DNA of 50,665 nt. Source: an uncultured Tateyamaria sp. Its GTDB lineage: Bacteria > Pseudomonadota > Alphaproteobacteria > Rhodobacterales > Rhodobacteraceae. The position numbers were made by a program, and so were the translations under genes. Positions 42,365 to 50,665 of this stretch are shown piece by piece. The first letter of the stretch is position 1. Every line of letters starts with the position of its first letter. The DNA lies in assembly GCF_947504105.1 (NCBI RefSeq), contig NZ_CANNGP010000033.1, positions 1 through 50,665 on the forward strand, written 5' to 3'. The notes under the pieces are model-generated. The model ran no database searches and was not told the DNA's origin. It saw nothing but the letters and a program-made list of their open reading frames with translations.

Positions 42365-42753
42365 CTCTTCGGCCCCTCTATCAGCAAATTCCAGTTGTTG
42401 CGCAGAGCACCTTTGGCAAACCCGCTGGGGCTTTGCCAAAGCAATGGGTAAGGATGTCGGGATTTGGGAGATTCCGCCGGAAGCTCTGGAAAAGACGTTT
42501 CGAAGCTTGGGGTCTTCGGACCAAGTTGTGGTGTCCTATTCTTGGATGACCCTTCGCATAATCGATGGTGAGACAGATACAGCGATAAACCGCATCGCGG
42601 CACAACCTCACTTGAAACCTGAGTTGCGGCACTCTGCGGTTTATCAGGCAAGCTAGAAGAACAGACATTCTCTGCATTCCAACCAATGTGCAAATTGGGC
42701 TCAGAGTGGCCATTGGTTCCGCACATGGCGTAGCGCGCTTGCGGCTTCAATCC
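42365..42753. other. Intergenic region after the Hint gene
   Basis: CTTTGGCAAA at 42411-42420 and TTTGCCAAAG at 42432-42441 form a ten-pair hairpin without a T tract, 46 bp after the Hint stop. A 70-codon frame from ATG 42444 to TAG 42656 (MGKDVGIWEIPPEALEKTF and on) reads like protein but has no ribosome site and no match; it may be a fragment. Nothing else is visible. Confidence 0.35.
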
Positions 42754-43923
42754 CTACTGCAAATCCCCGAACGCTTCCGCCAACCGCTCCACCGCTTCCT
42801 GCACCCGTGCGCGGGGCGTGGCGACGTTGAACCGCAGCCAGCTGTCACCGCCTTGCCCAAAGGTCGGGCCGTGGTTGACCGCGATGCAGGCGTCTTTTTC
42901 GACCCGTTTGGTGAACTCTTCGCGCGTCATGCCGGTGCCGTCGAAATCGACCCATGAGAGATATGTGGCTTCCAAAGGCATGGAATAGAGGCCGGGGATC
43001 GCGTTCACCGCCTCGTCAAACAGTTTCCGGTTGCCGTCGAGATAGGCGACCAGTTCGTCCGTCCACGCCGCCCCTTCGGGTGAGTAGGCCGCCGTGGCCA
43101 TGAACAGCCCGAACGAGTTGGGCGATATACCCAGCGCCGCCATGCGTTGCGCGAACCTGGCCCGCAGGTCCGGATCGGCGATGATCACGTTGCCCGAATG
43201 CGAGCCTGCGATGTTGAATGTCTTGGTCGTGGCCGTCATCATGATCAGCCGATCCTCGACCCCCGGAATGTGCGACATCGGGATGTGCTTGTGGCCGGGC
43301 ATGACAAGGTCGTGGTGGATTTCGTCCGACACGAGGATCAGTTTGTGCCGCTTGGCAAAGGCCGCGACGCCCTCCAGTTCCTCGCGCGTCCAGACGCGCC
43401 CGCCGGGGTTGTGAGGAGAGCAGAGGATCAGCATGGTTTCGGACCCGTCCAGCTGCGCGTCCCATGCATCGAAATCCATGGTGTACCGCCCGTCCGTCAT
43501 GGGCATCTCGCACTCAACCACGCGGCGGTTGTTGGCCGTGATGACCCGGGCAAAGGCATGGTACACGGGTGTCATGAGGACGACCCCATCGCCGGGCTGC
43601 GTGAACGTGTCCACACACATGGCTGTGCCGTTGACGAGCCCATGCGTGGTAAAGATCTGGTCCGCATGCACTGTCCAGTTGTGCCGGTCTTTCATCCACC
43701 ACTGGATGGCCTCGCGGTATTTGCTGTCGTCCCCGAAATAGCCGATGATTCCGTGGTCGAGTTGTGACTGCACCGCGTCGAGCACGCCTTGTGGCGGGCG
43801 GAAGTCCATGTCGGCTACCCACATGGCCAGCCCGCGGTCGCCATCGACGCCATAGATCTTCTCCATCATGTCCCATTTCACGCAATGGCTGCCGCGGCGG
43901 TCGATGATGGTGTCAAAGCTCAT
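42754..43923 (-). CDS. PLP-dependent aminotransferase / C-S lyase, MalY/PatB type
   Basis: 389 residues from ATG 43923 (MSFDTIIDRRGSHCVKWDMM), the signature start of MalY/PatB cystathionine beta-lyase-like enzymes. The PLP lysine is in TATTKTFNIAGSHSGNVII near 233; CSPHNPGGRVWTREEL near 168 binds the cofactor phosphate and substrate. Such enzymes release thiols from cysteine S-conjugates and can supply homocysteine. The frame is open for 240 more codons upstream only because it shadows the deformylase genes on the other strand. Confidence 0.92.
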   Translation of the reverse strand: MSFDTIIDRRGSHCVKWDMMEKIYGVDGDRGLAMWVADMDFRPPQGVLDAVQSQLDHGIIGYFGDDSKYREAIQWWMKDRHNWTVHADQIFTTHGLVNGTAMCVDTFTQPGDGVVLMTPVYHAFARVITANNRRVVECEMPMTDGRYTMDFDAWDAQLDGSETMLILCSPHNPGGRVWTREELEGVAAFAKRHKLILVSDEIHHDLVMPGHKHIPMSHIPGVEDRLIMMTATTKTFNIAGSHSGNVIIADPDLRARFAQRMAALGISPNSFGLFMATAAYSPEGAAWTDELVAYLDGNRKLFDEAVNAIPGLYSMPLEATYLSWVDFDGTGMTREEFTKRVEKDACIAVNHGPTFGQGGDSWLRFNVATPRARVQEAVERLAEAFGDLQ

Positions 43924-44022
43924 GGGGGGTCTCCGGTTCTGATTTGGGCGCAGGCTAGCGTGCGCGTGGGCAGGCGCAAGGGGACATTGCGATGCCCGGG
44001 GTGTTGGCTTACATGCAGGGGC

Positions 44023-44541
44023 ATGAAACGACCCATCCTTTTGCACCCCGATCCACGCCTGAAGAAGACGGCGGACGCCGTGTCCGATCTGTCGGATGAG
44101 CTGCGTCGTCTGGCCGATGACATGTTGGAAACCATGTATGACGCGCCGGGGATTGGGCTGGCCGCCCCGCAAGTGGGTGTGCTGACCCGGCTGATCGTGC
44201 TGGATTGCGTCAAGGAGGAGGGAGAGGCCCCCCGTCCCTTGATCATGTTCAACCCCGAGGTTCTTGCGTCGTCCGATGAGCTGAACACTTATGAAGAGGG
44301 ATGCTTGTCCATCCCCGAGCAATTTGCGGATGTAACCCGCCCGGCTGAGGTTGAGGTCCGGTGGATCGACCGTGACGGAAAAGAGCGTGTCGAGGGCATG
44401 GATGGCCTTTGGGCCACCTGCGTGCAGCACGAGATAGACCACCTCGACGGCAAGTTGTTCATCGACTACCTCAAGCCCCTCAAGCGCCAGTTGATCACCC
44501 GCAAGATGCAGAAGTTGAAGCGGGAACGTGCCCGCGTATGA
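44023..44541 (+). CDS. def: Peptide deformylase (first of three)
   Basis: 172 residues from ATG 44023 (MKRPILLHPDPRLKKTADAV). All three motifs are intact: GIGLAAPQVG near 43-52, EGCLS near 90, and HEIDHLDG near 132-139, providing Cys and two His for the metal and Glu for catalysis. It removes the formyl group from new polypeptides. It is the only fully canonical member of the trio and probably the housekeeping enzyme. Its stop overlaps the next start (ATGA). Confidence 0.96.
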   Translation: MKRPILLHPDPRLKKTADAVSDLSDELRRLADDMLETMYDAPGIGLAAPQVGVLTRLIVLDCVKEEGEAPRPLIMFNPEVLASSDELNTYEEGCLSIPEQFADVTRPAEVEVRWIDRDGKERVEGMDGLWATCVQHEIDHLDGKLFIDYLKPLKRQLITRKMQKLKRERARV

Positions 44542-45038
44542 GCCTGCGCGAGATCCTGACCTGGCCGCATCCGCTTTTGCAGGCGGTCTGTCCCCCGGTT
44601 GAGGCTGTGACGCCCGAGGTGCTGGCCCTGGCCGAGGATATGCTGGACACAATGTATGCCGCGCCCGGTCGCGGTTTGGCCGCTCGGCAGATCGGCGAGC
44701 TGGCGCGCCTGTTCGTGATGGACGTGACGTGGAAAGACGGGGAGCGTAGCCCGGTCGTCTGCATCAACCCGGATATCCTGGAGCGCGGGGAAGAGTTGGC
44801 CAGCATGGGCGAGGGTTGCTTGTCGATCCCGGGTGTCACGGCACAAGTGGAGCGCCCGACCTCAGTCCGCATGGTGTGGACCGATCTGGATGGCGTCGTT
44901 CAGGAGCAGTGGCTGACGGGCTTTGCTGCCCTGTGTGCCCAGCACGAATTGGACCATCTGGATGGTATCGTGACGCTGGACCGGGTGGACGACGCCCAAC
45001 GCAGTACAATTCTGGATGCCTATGAGGCGCAAGTATGA
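44538..45038 (+). CDS. Peptide deformylase (second of three), variant motif 1
   Basis: 166 residues. Metal and catalytic residues are kept: EGCLS at 92-96 and HELDH at 136-140. Motif 1, normally GxGLAAPQ, reads GRGLAARQIG at 44-53, with Arg replacing the hydrophobic residue and the proline; this loop shapes the substrate pocket, so activity or specificity may be altered. ATGA overlaps join it to both neighbours, pointing to one translation unit with def and fmt. Confidence 0.9.
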   Translation: MSLREILTWPHPLLQAVCPPVEAVTPEVLALAEDMLDTMYAAPGRGLAARQIGELARLFVMDVTWKDGERSPVVCINPDILERGEELASMGEGCLSIPGVTAQVERPTSVRMVWTDLDGVVQEQWLTGFAALCAQHELDHLDGIVTLDRVDDAQRSTILDAYEAQV

Positions 45039-45529
45039 CGGTTCGCCCTTTTGTCCCATGGCCTGACGTGCGGCTTCGGACGGCGGCTGCGGATGTGCCC
45101 GAGATTACCGACGACGTGCGCGGGATTTGGGCAGACATGGTCGAGGCGATGGACGCGATGCCGGGTGTTGGCCTTGCTGCCCCACAGATCGGGGTGATGC
45201 TGCGCCTTGCCGTGGTGGATGCCACGCAAGATCGCAGCCGCCGTATCCTGTTGGCCAATCCCGAAGTGCTGGAGGCCGATGCGGAGATTGTGAAGGGCAC
45301 GGAAGCGAGCCCGAACCTGCCTGGCGTTTCGGCCGAGGTCCCACGGCCCAAGACTGTCACCGTGCGTTTTCTGAATGCCGATGGCATCATTGATCGCCGG
45401 ACGTTCGAGGGGTTGGAAGCGCGCAGTGTGCAGCACCAGATCGACCATCTGGCCGGGCGGATGTATTTCGACAATCTGGGGCGGGTGAAACGGGACATGC
45501 TGATCCGCAAGGCAAGAAAGGCCAGGTGA
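45035..45529 (+). CDS. Peptide deformylase-like protein lacking catalytic residues (third of three)
   Basis: 164 residues of deformylase fold with motif 1 intact ([10 protein letters not shown], 44-53). Motif 2 EGCLSxPG has become EASPNLPG at 90-97, so the metal-binding Cys is Ser92. Motif 3 HExxH has become HQIDH at 134-138, so the catalytic Glu is Gln135. It should not deformylate, although the two histidines could still bind a metal. The frame is clean and the gene overlaps its neighbours, so it looks maintained, perhaps as a ribosome- or partner-binding protein. It ends one base before fmt. Confidence 0.88.
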   Translation: MTVRPFVPWPDVRLRTAAADVPEITDDVRGIWADMVEAMDAMPGVGLAAPQIGVMLRLAVVDATQDRSRRILLANPEVLEADAEIVKGTEASPNLPGVSAEVPRPKTVTVRFLNADGIIDRRTFEGLEARSVQHQIDHLAGRMYFDNLGRVKRDMLIRKARKAR

Positions 45530-45530
45530 C

Positions 45531-46436
45531 ATGCGCGTGATCTTTATGGGAACGCCAGACTTCTCGGTCTCTGCCCTTGATGCGTTACATGTGGCGGGCC
45601 ACGAAATTGCCTGTGTTTATACCCAGCCGCCACGACCGGCGGGACGGGGGAAAAAGGACCGGCCCAGTCCGGTGCAAGCGCGCGCCGAGGTCATGGGCCT
45701 GGATGTGCGTCATCCGGTGTCGCTGCGCAATGCCGAGGCACAGGAGGCCTTTGCGGCGCTGAACGCGGATATCGCTGTTGTGGTCGCCTATGGCCTGATC
45801 CTGCCGCAACCCGTCCTTGATGCGCCGACTCATGGCTGCCTGAACATCCATGCGAGCCTGTTGCCGCGCTGGCGTGGGGCCGCGCCCATTCACCGGGCGA
45901 TCATGGCGGGTGATACCGAGACGGGCGTGTGTATCATGCAGATGGAAGCGGGGCTGGATACCGGGCCGGTGCTGATGCGCGAGGCAACACCGATTGGGGC
46001 GACCGAAACCACCGCGCAGCTGCATGACAGGCTTGCCGGTATCGGGGCTGCGTTGGTTGTGCGGACCCTCGACCAGTTGCCCGCCCTGACCGCAAAGCCA
46101 CAGCCCGACGTGGGCGTGACCTATGCCACGAAGATCGACAAGGCCGAGGCGGCCATCGACTGGACGCAGGATGCGGCAGAGGTGGATCGTAAGATCCGGG
46201 GCCTGTCGCCCTTTCCCGGGGCGTGGTTCGAACATGACGGCATGCGGATCAAGGTGCTGGGGTCAGTGTTGGTTGAAGGTGCAGGTGCGGCTGGTGCGAC
46301 CCTTGACGATGCCCTGACCATTGCCTGTGGCCGTGGTGCCGTGCGCCTGACCCGCTTGCAACGGGCGGGCAAAGGCGCGCAGGATGCCGAAATGTTCCTG
46401 CGCGGCATGCCGCTGTCCAAAGGGACCCAATTGTAG
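45531..46436 (+). CDS. fmt: Methionyl-tRNA formyltransferase
   Basis: 301 residues: [20 protein letters not shown] start, the folate-binding SLLP region in [19 protein letters not shown] near 107-125, and a C-terminal domain ending [13 protein letters not shown]. It formylates initiator Met-tRNA with 10-formyl-tetrahydrofolate. It closes the def-def-def-fmt unit, pairing the start and end of the N-formylmethionine cycle. The length is normal. Confidence 0.96.
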   Translation: MRVIFMGTPDFSVSALDALHVAGHEIACVYTQPPRPAGRGKKDRPSPVQARAEVMGLDVRHPVSLRNAEAQEAFAALNADIAVVVAYGLILPQPVLDAPTHGCLNIHASLLPRWRGAAPIHRAIMAGDTETGVCIMQMEAGLDTGPVLMREATPIGATETTAQLHDRLAGIGAALVVRTLDQLPALTAKPQPDVGVTYATKIDKAEAAIDWTQDAAEVDRKIRGLSPFPGAWFEHDGMRIKVLGSVLVEGAGAAGATLDDALTIACGRGAVRLTRLQRAGKGAQDAEMFLRGMPLSKGTQL

Positions 46437-46447
46437 GAGAGCCGCCC

Positions 46448-46684
46448 ATGTTTCCCACCCTGATCGGCACCGTCGTGATTGCGGGCATTGTTGGCTACAT
46501 CTCGGAAAAGTCGCGATTTACCCATAACGGGATCGTGCAGTCCATCATCATCTGTATCGGTGGCGCTTTCCTGTTCTATTTCGTGCGGCTGATGTTTGGA
46601 TTTGGTTTTTCGAGCCCAGGGCTGAACGCGATCGTATCGTCCATTGGTGCACTGATCATCGTCCCGACCCATTGGCGCAAGTGA
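46448..46684 (+). CDS. Small membrane protein, GlsB/YeaQ/YmgE-like
   Basis: 78 residues with three hydrophobic helices: MFPTLIGTVVIAGIVGYI, GIVQSIIICIGGAFLFYFV and AIVSSIGALIIVPTHW. The size and glycine-containing helices fit the stress-linked transglycosylase-associated (GlsB/YeaQ) family, though the typical GxxxG repeats are few. ATG follows AGGAGAGCCGCCC and lies 11 bp after fmt, so it is probably in the same operon. Confidence 0.6.
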   Translation: MFPTLIGTVVIAGIVGYISEKSRFTHNGIVQSIIICIGGAFLFYFVRLMFGFGFSSPGLNAIVSSIGALIIVPTHWRK

Positions 46685-46714
46685 TGCCGCCCCCGGCGAT
46701 GGCCTGACAAGGGG

Positions 46715-47005
46715 TCAGTGCTTGGGACTGTCGGCGCCATGCCGCGTTGTCCTGAAATTCGGACCAAGATGGCTGGATGGATGTGCCGAACGGAAGTTGG
46801 GCCCCACGTGACTGGATGGCTTTGCGGCGCGCACGCCGCTGGTGAACCGGTTTGCCCTGCTGTTTGGCGCCGGGCGTTGGATCAGTTTTGGTTGCGTCAC
46901 GATACTGGTTGTGCCGGTTGTCGTGTTGTCGGCACTGGCTGAAAGTGTCGAGCACAAGAACGCCAAACCGATCACGCTGCAAAGATGTTGTTTGGGATTT
47001 GACAT
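46715..47005 (-). CDS. Small secreted protein with repeated SSHxGPNFR
   Basis: 96 residues. A signal peptide is likely (MSNPKQHLCSVIGLAFLCST, then SASA at 22-25). The mature part is polar and basic and contains two copies of a short repeat: SSHVGPNFRSAHP and SSHLGPNFRTTRH. I know no family with this repeat. The ribosome site (AAGGC) is weak, so the start is the best in-frame choice rather than proven. It lies between a membrane-protein gene and another secreted basic protein on the same strand. Confidence 0.5.
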   Translation of the reverse strand: MSNPKQHLCSVIGLAFLCSTLSASADNTTTGTTSIVTQPKLIQRPAPNSRANRFTSGVRAAKPSSHVGPNFRSAHPSSHLGPNFRTTRHGADSPKH

Positions 47006-47182
47006 GTCATGCCTTCTGACGGGGTGCGGCAGCGGTGCCCTGCTACAAGATAGTGCTTCAGGTCGAGCGACCCAAGCCGGTCCGACCTTCAGACCGTGTT
47101 TGCGAAGGCGGCAAAGGCAAACGACCCGCCATGAGGGAAGAGGCGGGCCGTCGAGATGGGCGTGTAACGAGCTGCCGTGTGA

Positions 47183-47491
47183 TCAGAAGAATTTCTTGAT
47201 CAGCACCTTTTTCTTGAACTTCGTTTTTGGGCTTACGTATTTTTTCTTCTTCACGCCGTGGTACTTGTGGCCGTGGTGGTACTTGTGGCCGCCATGGTAT
47301 TTGTAGCCGTGGTGAAACTTGTGCTTTTTCACCTTTACCTTGAAGTTGGCGTCAAACACCTGTGCGGCTTCGGTGTCGGCCGAGGCGCTGGCCCAGACGG
47401 CTTGCGCATTTGCCGGTGCAAAGCTGGTCATGGTGACGGCGGTTGCGATGGCAACAATCAGAAGCGGGGTTTTGGTGGCTTTCAGTGTCAT
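47183..47491 (-). CDS. Secreted His/Lys/Tyr-rich small protein
   Basis: 102 residues from ATG 47491 (MTLKATKTPLLIVAIATAVT), with AAGGAGAAGAGATC immediately upstream, a strong ribosome site. A signal peptide ends near ANAQA. The mature protein begins with a short acidic part, then a tail of repeats KFHHGYKYHGGHKYHHG and KYHG, ending in a lysine-rich segment. The histidine content suggests metal binding (Ni, Cu, Zn), and the Tyr/Lys content could serve in cross-linking or surface attachment; both are inferences. No family recognised. Confidence 0.65.
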   Translation of the reverse strand: MTLKATKTPLLIVAIATAVTMTSFAPANAQAVWASASADTEAAQVFDANFKVKVKKHKFHHGYKYHGGHKYHHGHKYHGVKKKKYVSPKTKFKKKVLIKKFF

Positions 47492-47747
47492 GATCTCTTC
47501 TCCTTTGCATTTCGGCGCTTGGCCGTTCGTCTTGGGAAAGAGATAGAGGACTGGGGCTGTAACAATAAGGGACCGTTCGGTCACAAACTGTCATGGATAT
47601 GGCAGGGTGAAGTGAGGACCAGCCGTGGTGAGGGTGAGATAATATATTTTTAACAGATGGTTAGCCGATAAACTACCTGTAACATTTGATGTAAAAATCA
47701 CATGGCTGGTGTCTGTTTGAGGCGGATCGGGAGGAAATGCCCCTACG

Positions 47748-48203
47748 TCATTTGCCCTTGAAGGGGGCCATGCCTGCGCGTGCCAGCTCGTCCGCGCGCT
47801 CATTTTCAGGGTGTCCGGCATGCCCCTTGACCCATTCCCAAGTCACATCGTGCCGGGCCTGTGCTGCATCCAGCCGTTGCCACAGGTCGACATTGGCCAC
47901 GGGTTTCTTGGCCGCGTTCTTCCACCCGTTCCGCTTCCAGCCATGGATCCAGCTGGTGATCCCGTTTTTGACGTAGTTGCTGTCAGTGACCACCGTGATG
48001 GTGGATGGTTTGCCCAGGGCTTCGAGGGCGGAGATGGCGGCCATCAATTCCATCTTGTTGTTGGTGGTTTGCGCCTCTCCACCTTTCAATTCGCGTTCCT
48101 TGACGATCCTGTCGCCGTCCATGGCCCGCAACAGGGCCCCCCAACCGCCGGGCCCAGGATTTCCGGAGCAGGCCCCGTCGGTATACGCAAAAAGCTCAGG
48201 CAT
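47748..48203 (-). CDS. rnhA: Ribonuclease HI
   Basis: 151 residues with all catalytic residues: Asp9 ([18 protein letters not shown]), Glu52 ([10 protein letters not shown]), Asp74 (VVTDSNYV), His128 and Asp138 ([18 protein letters not shown]). It cuts the RNA of RNA:DNA hybrids. The start overlaps the methyltransferase stop by eight bases on the same strand. The length is normal. Confidence 0.97.
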   Translation of the reverse strand: MPELFAYTDGACSGNPGPGGWGALLRAMDGDRIVKERELKGGEAQTTNNKMELMAAISALEALGKPSTITVVTDSNYVKNGITSWIHGWKRNGWKNAAKKPVANVDLWQRLDAAQARHDVTWEWVKGHAGHPENERADELARAGMAPFKGK

Positions 48204-48786
48204 GGGCCTGGACCACGATGAAGGGGGCGATTTCGCCAGACAGTCCGGCCTCTTCCCCTGTGCGGGCGTAGGTGAGGGTGAAGCCCGTGCTGGTGAGCAG
48301 GTCGTTGAGATCGGGTTCGGTCATATAGGAGTAGAGCCTGCCGATGCTATCCCGCGCTTCCCCGGTGCCGAGTTTGGTGCCGAAGTGGAAGATGCCCTTT
48401 GGTTTCAGGGCGCGGTGGATGGCCGCGAACTGGTCGGGCCATTTGGAAAGCGGTGTGTGTAGCATCGAGAAGTTGGCCCAGATGCCGTCGAACGTGTCTG
48501 ACTGCGTGAGGTTGTCGTATCCTGCTTGTCTTGCGTTGACGCCTGTGTGTGCGCTGGCCAGTTCCAGCATTTCGGGCACGGGGTCCCATGCATGCGCTGC
48601 CAGACCAGCCTGTGCCATTGCGGCGGCGGCAAAGCCCGGGCCACACCCGATGTCCAGAACGGTGCCGCCCTTGGGCACGGCCGAAATGAACCTTTGAACC
48701 ATCGGATTTGCATCAGTTTCATTGACCATCTTGGCATAGTCGGTGGCCTTGTCCGCATAGACCTGCAGGGTTTCCCGATCGCTCAT
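48196..48786 (-). CDS. Class I SAM-dependent methyltransferase
   Basis: 196 residues from ATG 48786 ([19 protein letters not shown]). The SAM-binding glycine motif [16 protein letters not shown] is near 44-59, then the acidic D of AWDPVPEML and the [14 protein letters not shown] block. The fold is ubiquinone/menaquinone-like or small-molecule methyltransferase; the target is unknown. The DUF3429 gene stop overlaps its start. Confidence 0.88.
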   Translation of the reverse strand: MSDRETLQVYADKATDYAKMVNETDANPMVQRFISAVPKGGTVLDIGCGPGFAAAAMAQAGLAAHAWDPVPEMLELASAHTGVNARQAGYDNLTQSDTFDGIWANFSMLHTPLSKWPDQFAAIHRALKPKGIFHFGTKLGTGEARDSIGRLYSYMTEPDLNDLLTSTGFTLTYARTGEEAGLSGEIAPFIVVQAHA

Positions 48787-49235
48787 CAGATCACCGTAAT
48801 CGCAAGGCAGGCCACGACGATGGCCGTCAGGAGCAGTCTCAGTCTCATCCACCACCGCGGTGTCAGACCCCAGCGGAAAAAGGCGAAGTCCAGCATGAGC
48901 AGGCCCGCGAAGCCGAAGATCAGGTTCAATCCCGCGCTGGTGGGACCGCCGCCCGTCATGAAGAAGGCCCAAAGCGCCGGGATCACGGACAAGACGTAGC
49001 CCGTGGCTGCCTGTGCCCCGTTTGCCTTGGTGGCAAAGCCCCACAACACGCCCGACATGAATGACAGGATGACCGAGCCGTAAAACAGCTGGACATATGG
49101 TCCGACGAAACGGGGGCCCAATGCTTGTGAGCCCCATGCTGCAAGTCCGTCATTCAGAACGGTCACGGCGCCCCACACAAATGGGACAAGGCCAGCCAGA
49201 CCAAGGGCAAGGGGGACGCGGGGGATTCTTGTCAT
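48786..49235 (-). CDS. DUF3429 family membrane protein
   Basis: 149 residues with five hydrophobic helices: LALGLAGLVPFVWGAVTVL, then YGSVILSFMSGVLWGFAT, YVLSVIPALWAFFMTG and others. The SFMSGVLWGFA motif is typical of DUF3429. I chose ATG 49235 (MTRIPRVPLAL), which overlaps the stop of the upstream gene (ATGA). Function unknown. Confidence 0.83.
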   Translation of the reverse strand: MTRIPRVPLALGLAGLVPFVWGAVTVLNDGLAAWGSQALGPRFVGPYVQLFYGSVILSFMSGVLWGFATKANGAQAATGYVLSVIPALWAFFMTGGGPTSAGLNLIFGFAGLLMLDFAFFRWGLTPRWWMRLRLLLTAIVVACLAITVI

Positions 49236-49684
49236 AGCTCGCTGATCAGCTTCTGAATGCGTTTGGCCCGGGTGTCGGTCCTTTTGGCCGTGTTGACAAG
49301 ATGCAATCTGGAGCGCTGCTGGCCCGGTGTCAAAGCGTCCCATGTTTCGGCGCGTCCGGCACTGCGGAGGGCCAGCAGAACGTCGTCGGGCATATCAACC
49401 AGATTTGGGTCGACGGGGCGCACACGCGCCTCGAAGGGTTGACCAACCTCAAGCCCGCTGTCGCGCAGAAATGTCTTGCCTGTGTAGACAAAGAGGCCGT
49501 TGATCACCGGCGCTTTCGTCACCGCAAGGTTGATTGGGAAATCACCGAACTCGCCCTCGATCCGCCTGGTTTTGGGCGGCAAGGCCGCAGTCACTGTGTC
49601 TGGCAGACGTAGGACCGTGTACGTGTTCTTCCCCCGCTCCATCGGTTCGATGACACCCTCGAACCAAAGCCAGTCGTCACTCAT
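49232..49684 (-). CDS. DUF1905/YdeI-OmpD-associated family protein
   Basis: 150 residues from ATG 49684 (MSDDWLWFEGVIEPMERG). The N-terminal DUF1905 barrel (RRIEGEFGDFPINLAVTKAP) is followed by a short YdeI/OmpD-type helical end (AETWDALTPGQQRSRLHLVN, then AKRTDTRAKRIQKL). The family has no settled function. The start overlaps the LysE-family stop by four bases (ATGA), making a four-gene chain with the downstream DUF3429 and methyltransferase genes. Confidence 0.82.
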   Translation of the reverse strand: MSDDWLWFEGVIEPMERGKNTYTVLRLPDTVTAALPPKTRRIEGEFGDFPINLAVTKAPVINGLFVYTGKTFLRDSGLEVGQPFEARVRPVDPNLVDMPDDVLLALRSAGRAETWDALTPGQQRSRLHLVNTAKRTDTRAKRIQKLISEL

Positions 49685-50295
49685 GCACGTTCCAGAGCCA
49701 GTCGGCCTGCGAGTGCCGCAAAGACGGCGGCAAAGCTGCGCGAGAGCCAGCGCATGACCACCTCGGACCCAAGGATCCACTGCCGGGCGGCGGCAGCAAA
49801 GGTGCCGTAGAGCACGAACACGGCAAAGGTCATCGCCATGAACACCAGGCCAAGTGTCGTCATCTCGAACGTTGCTGTGGCGGCGTTGCCCGACAGGAAC
49901 GGGGGCAGCAGCGCGAGGAAGAAAATCGACAGTTTCGGGTTCAGGATGTCGATCAACGCGCCCCGCCGCGCGATGCGCCAGCCTGCGTCGGCGCTGCGCT
50001 GTGACGCGATGTTCAGTGCACCGCCGCTGCGCAAGCTGCCCCATGCCAGCCACAGCAGATACGCGACACCTGCAAACTTCACGATGTTAAACAGAAGGGC
50101 CGAGGTGTGCAGGATCGCGGCCAGTCCCAACGTTGCCGCCGCGAGGTGTGGTACGATGCCGAAGGTACATCCCAGCGCCGCCCACAGCGCGGCCCGGCGC
50201 CCTTGGCCAAGGCCCAAGGCGAGGGTGTAGATCACGCCAGTACCTGGGGCGATGACGACGACGAGGGCGGTCAAGAAAAACTGGAGAGAGAGCAT
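49681..50295 (-). CDS. LysE/RhtB family exporter
   Basis: 204 residues with six hydrophobic helices. The family start APGTGVIYTLALGLGQGRRA (usual APGP) and LLWLAWGSLRSG, DILNPKLSIFFLALLPPFL are clear RhtB/LysE marks. It should export amino acids or related metabolites; the substrate is unknown. First gene of the minus-strand chain. Confidence 0.9.
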   Translation of the reverse strand: MLSLQFFLTALVVVIAPGTGVIYTLALGLGQGRRAALWAALGCTFGIVPHLAAATLGLAAILHTSALLFNIVKFAGVAYLLWLAWGSLRSGGALNIASQRSADAGWRIARRGALIDILNPKLSIFFLALLPPFLSGNAATATFEMTTLGLVFMAMTFAVFVLYGTFAAAARQWILGSEVVMRWLSRSFAAVFAALAGRLALERA

Positions 50296-50633
50296 GGAAA
50301 CCTTCGAGTTGGGACAGGCGAAGGCTAGGGTGAAGGGGCGGATTTGGCAATCTATACGCGTGGGGACAGGCCCTTCGGTGGCGTTACGGGATGTTTAGCT
50401 GTTTGTGATTTGTGCTTGGTCACAAAAGGTTGGTTGTCGCGCGGTGAGGATGCGCGATTTTAACCATGCGAAAGCCAGGCTGCTTGCCGAAGGTGGCCGG
50501 GTCCTTCGCGCTGGACCATTTTATTGTCAATGCGTGCGATAGCTTTGTTGGACGAAGCTGACTATGGGATTTCTGGGTCGAGTGTCTGCAGAGGTGGTCG
50601 CGGAATTTCGGACCGGTCGTTAAGGTGGATCGC
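50296..50633. other. Intergenic region at the right end
   Basis: TTTGTGA at 50402-50408 and TCACAAA at 50420-50426 form a seven-pair inverted repeat. Otherwise no gene is recognised; short frames here lack start signals. The promoter of the LysE gene should lie within the first 100 bp. Confidence 0.4.
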
Positions 50634-50665
50634 ATGATGAAAGTGACGATCCAGAATGAAGAAAC
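50634..50665 (+). CDS. Start of a gene cut by the window edge
   Basis: ATGATGAAAGTGACGATCC follows TAAGGTGG, a good ribosome site, and stays open to the window end (MMKVTIQNEE). Too short to identify; the second ATG at 50637 is equally possible. Confidence 0.45.
   Translation, partial: MMKVTIQNEE

Noticed and set aside
42754-44652. A 632-codon minus-strand frame over the deformylase genes
   Set aside because: Only the last 389 codons are the MalY-type enzyme; the rest shadows the plus-strand def genes.

Overview
The window looks like a chromosomal segment of a marine-type alphaproteobacterium of the Rhodobacterales (roseobacter group). This rests on the GC-rich coding sequence, an ATP synthase Fo operon (atpI-B-E-F'-F) separate from F1 genes, a Hint-domain protein, CtrA-type boxes (TTAA-N7-TTAA), tandem peptide deformylases upstream of fmt, and the cobalamin genes bluB, cobC and cobD. 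No species is claimed and no rRNA, tRNA or CRISPR array was found.

Layout. 1-117 is the 3' end of nadC. 118-6670 is an insertion hot spot made mostly of broken mobile DNA: a truncated Tn3-family transposase, two different resolvase remnants, two Tn3-type 38-bp terminal repeats, an IS3-family remnant with its terminal repeat, and a LysR remnant. Two apparent cargo genes lie inside: an unrecognised protein of about 730 residues with a secreted-effector-like composition, and a lytic transglycosylase. 6674-13173 is an accessory haem-copper oxidase locus: haem O synthase facing subunits IV, III, a second III, I and II, plus a DUF2189 membrane protein. 13688-19606 (minus strand) is one long overlapping gene chain: ffh, a NIPSNAP protein, five paralogous GNAT acetyltransferases, chorismate mutase, rpsP and bluB.

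19900-27100 is a mosaic of small housekeeping and regulatory genes: DUF2267 protein, cytochrome c, DinB protein, azoreductase with a divergent LysR gene, EamA exporter, a decayed GT61 glycosyltransferase, ArsR and a GcvA-like LysR. 27275-29899 is the Fo operon, ended by a clear terminator. Then follow a GntR regulator, a lipoprotein with a CtrA box, smc, a lytic transglycosylase, cobD-cobC, a CtrA-box receiver protein, a glutathionyl-hydroquinone reductase and a Hint protein. 42754-46436 holds a MalY/PatB-type aminotransferase and three consecutive deformylase genes followed by fmt. The rest holds small secreted proteins, rnhA, a methyltransferase, two conserved hypothetical genes and a LysE-type exporter.

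The best candidate for something undescribed is 1671-4525, where a cargo unit ends in a Tn3-type repeat exactly at the point where it interrupts a resolvase gene. Other points of interest are the five-GNAT block inside the SRP/ribosomal gene chain, a deformylase-like protein that has lost its metal Cys and catalytic Glu, a cluster of AAACTGCRC repeats, and two genes preceded by CtrA boxes. All assignments are by eye; no database or structure search was run.
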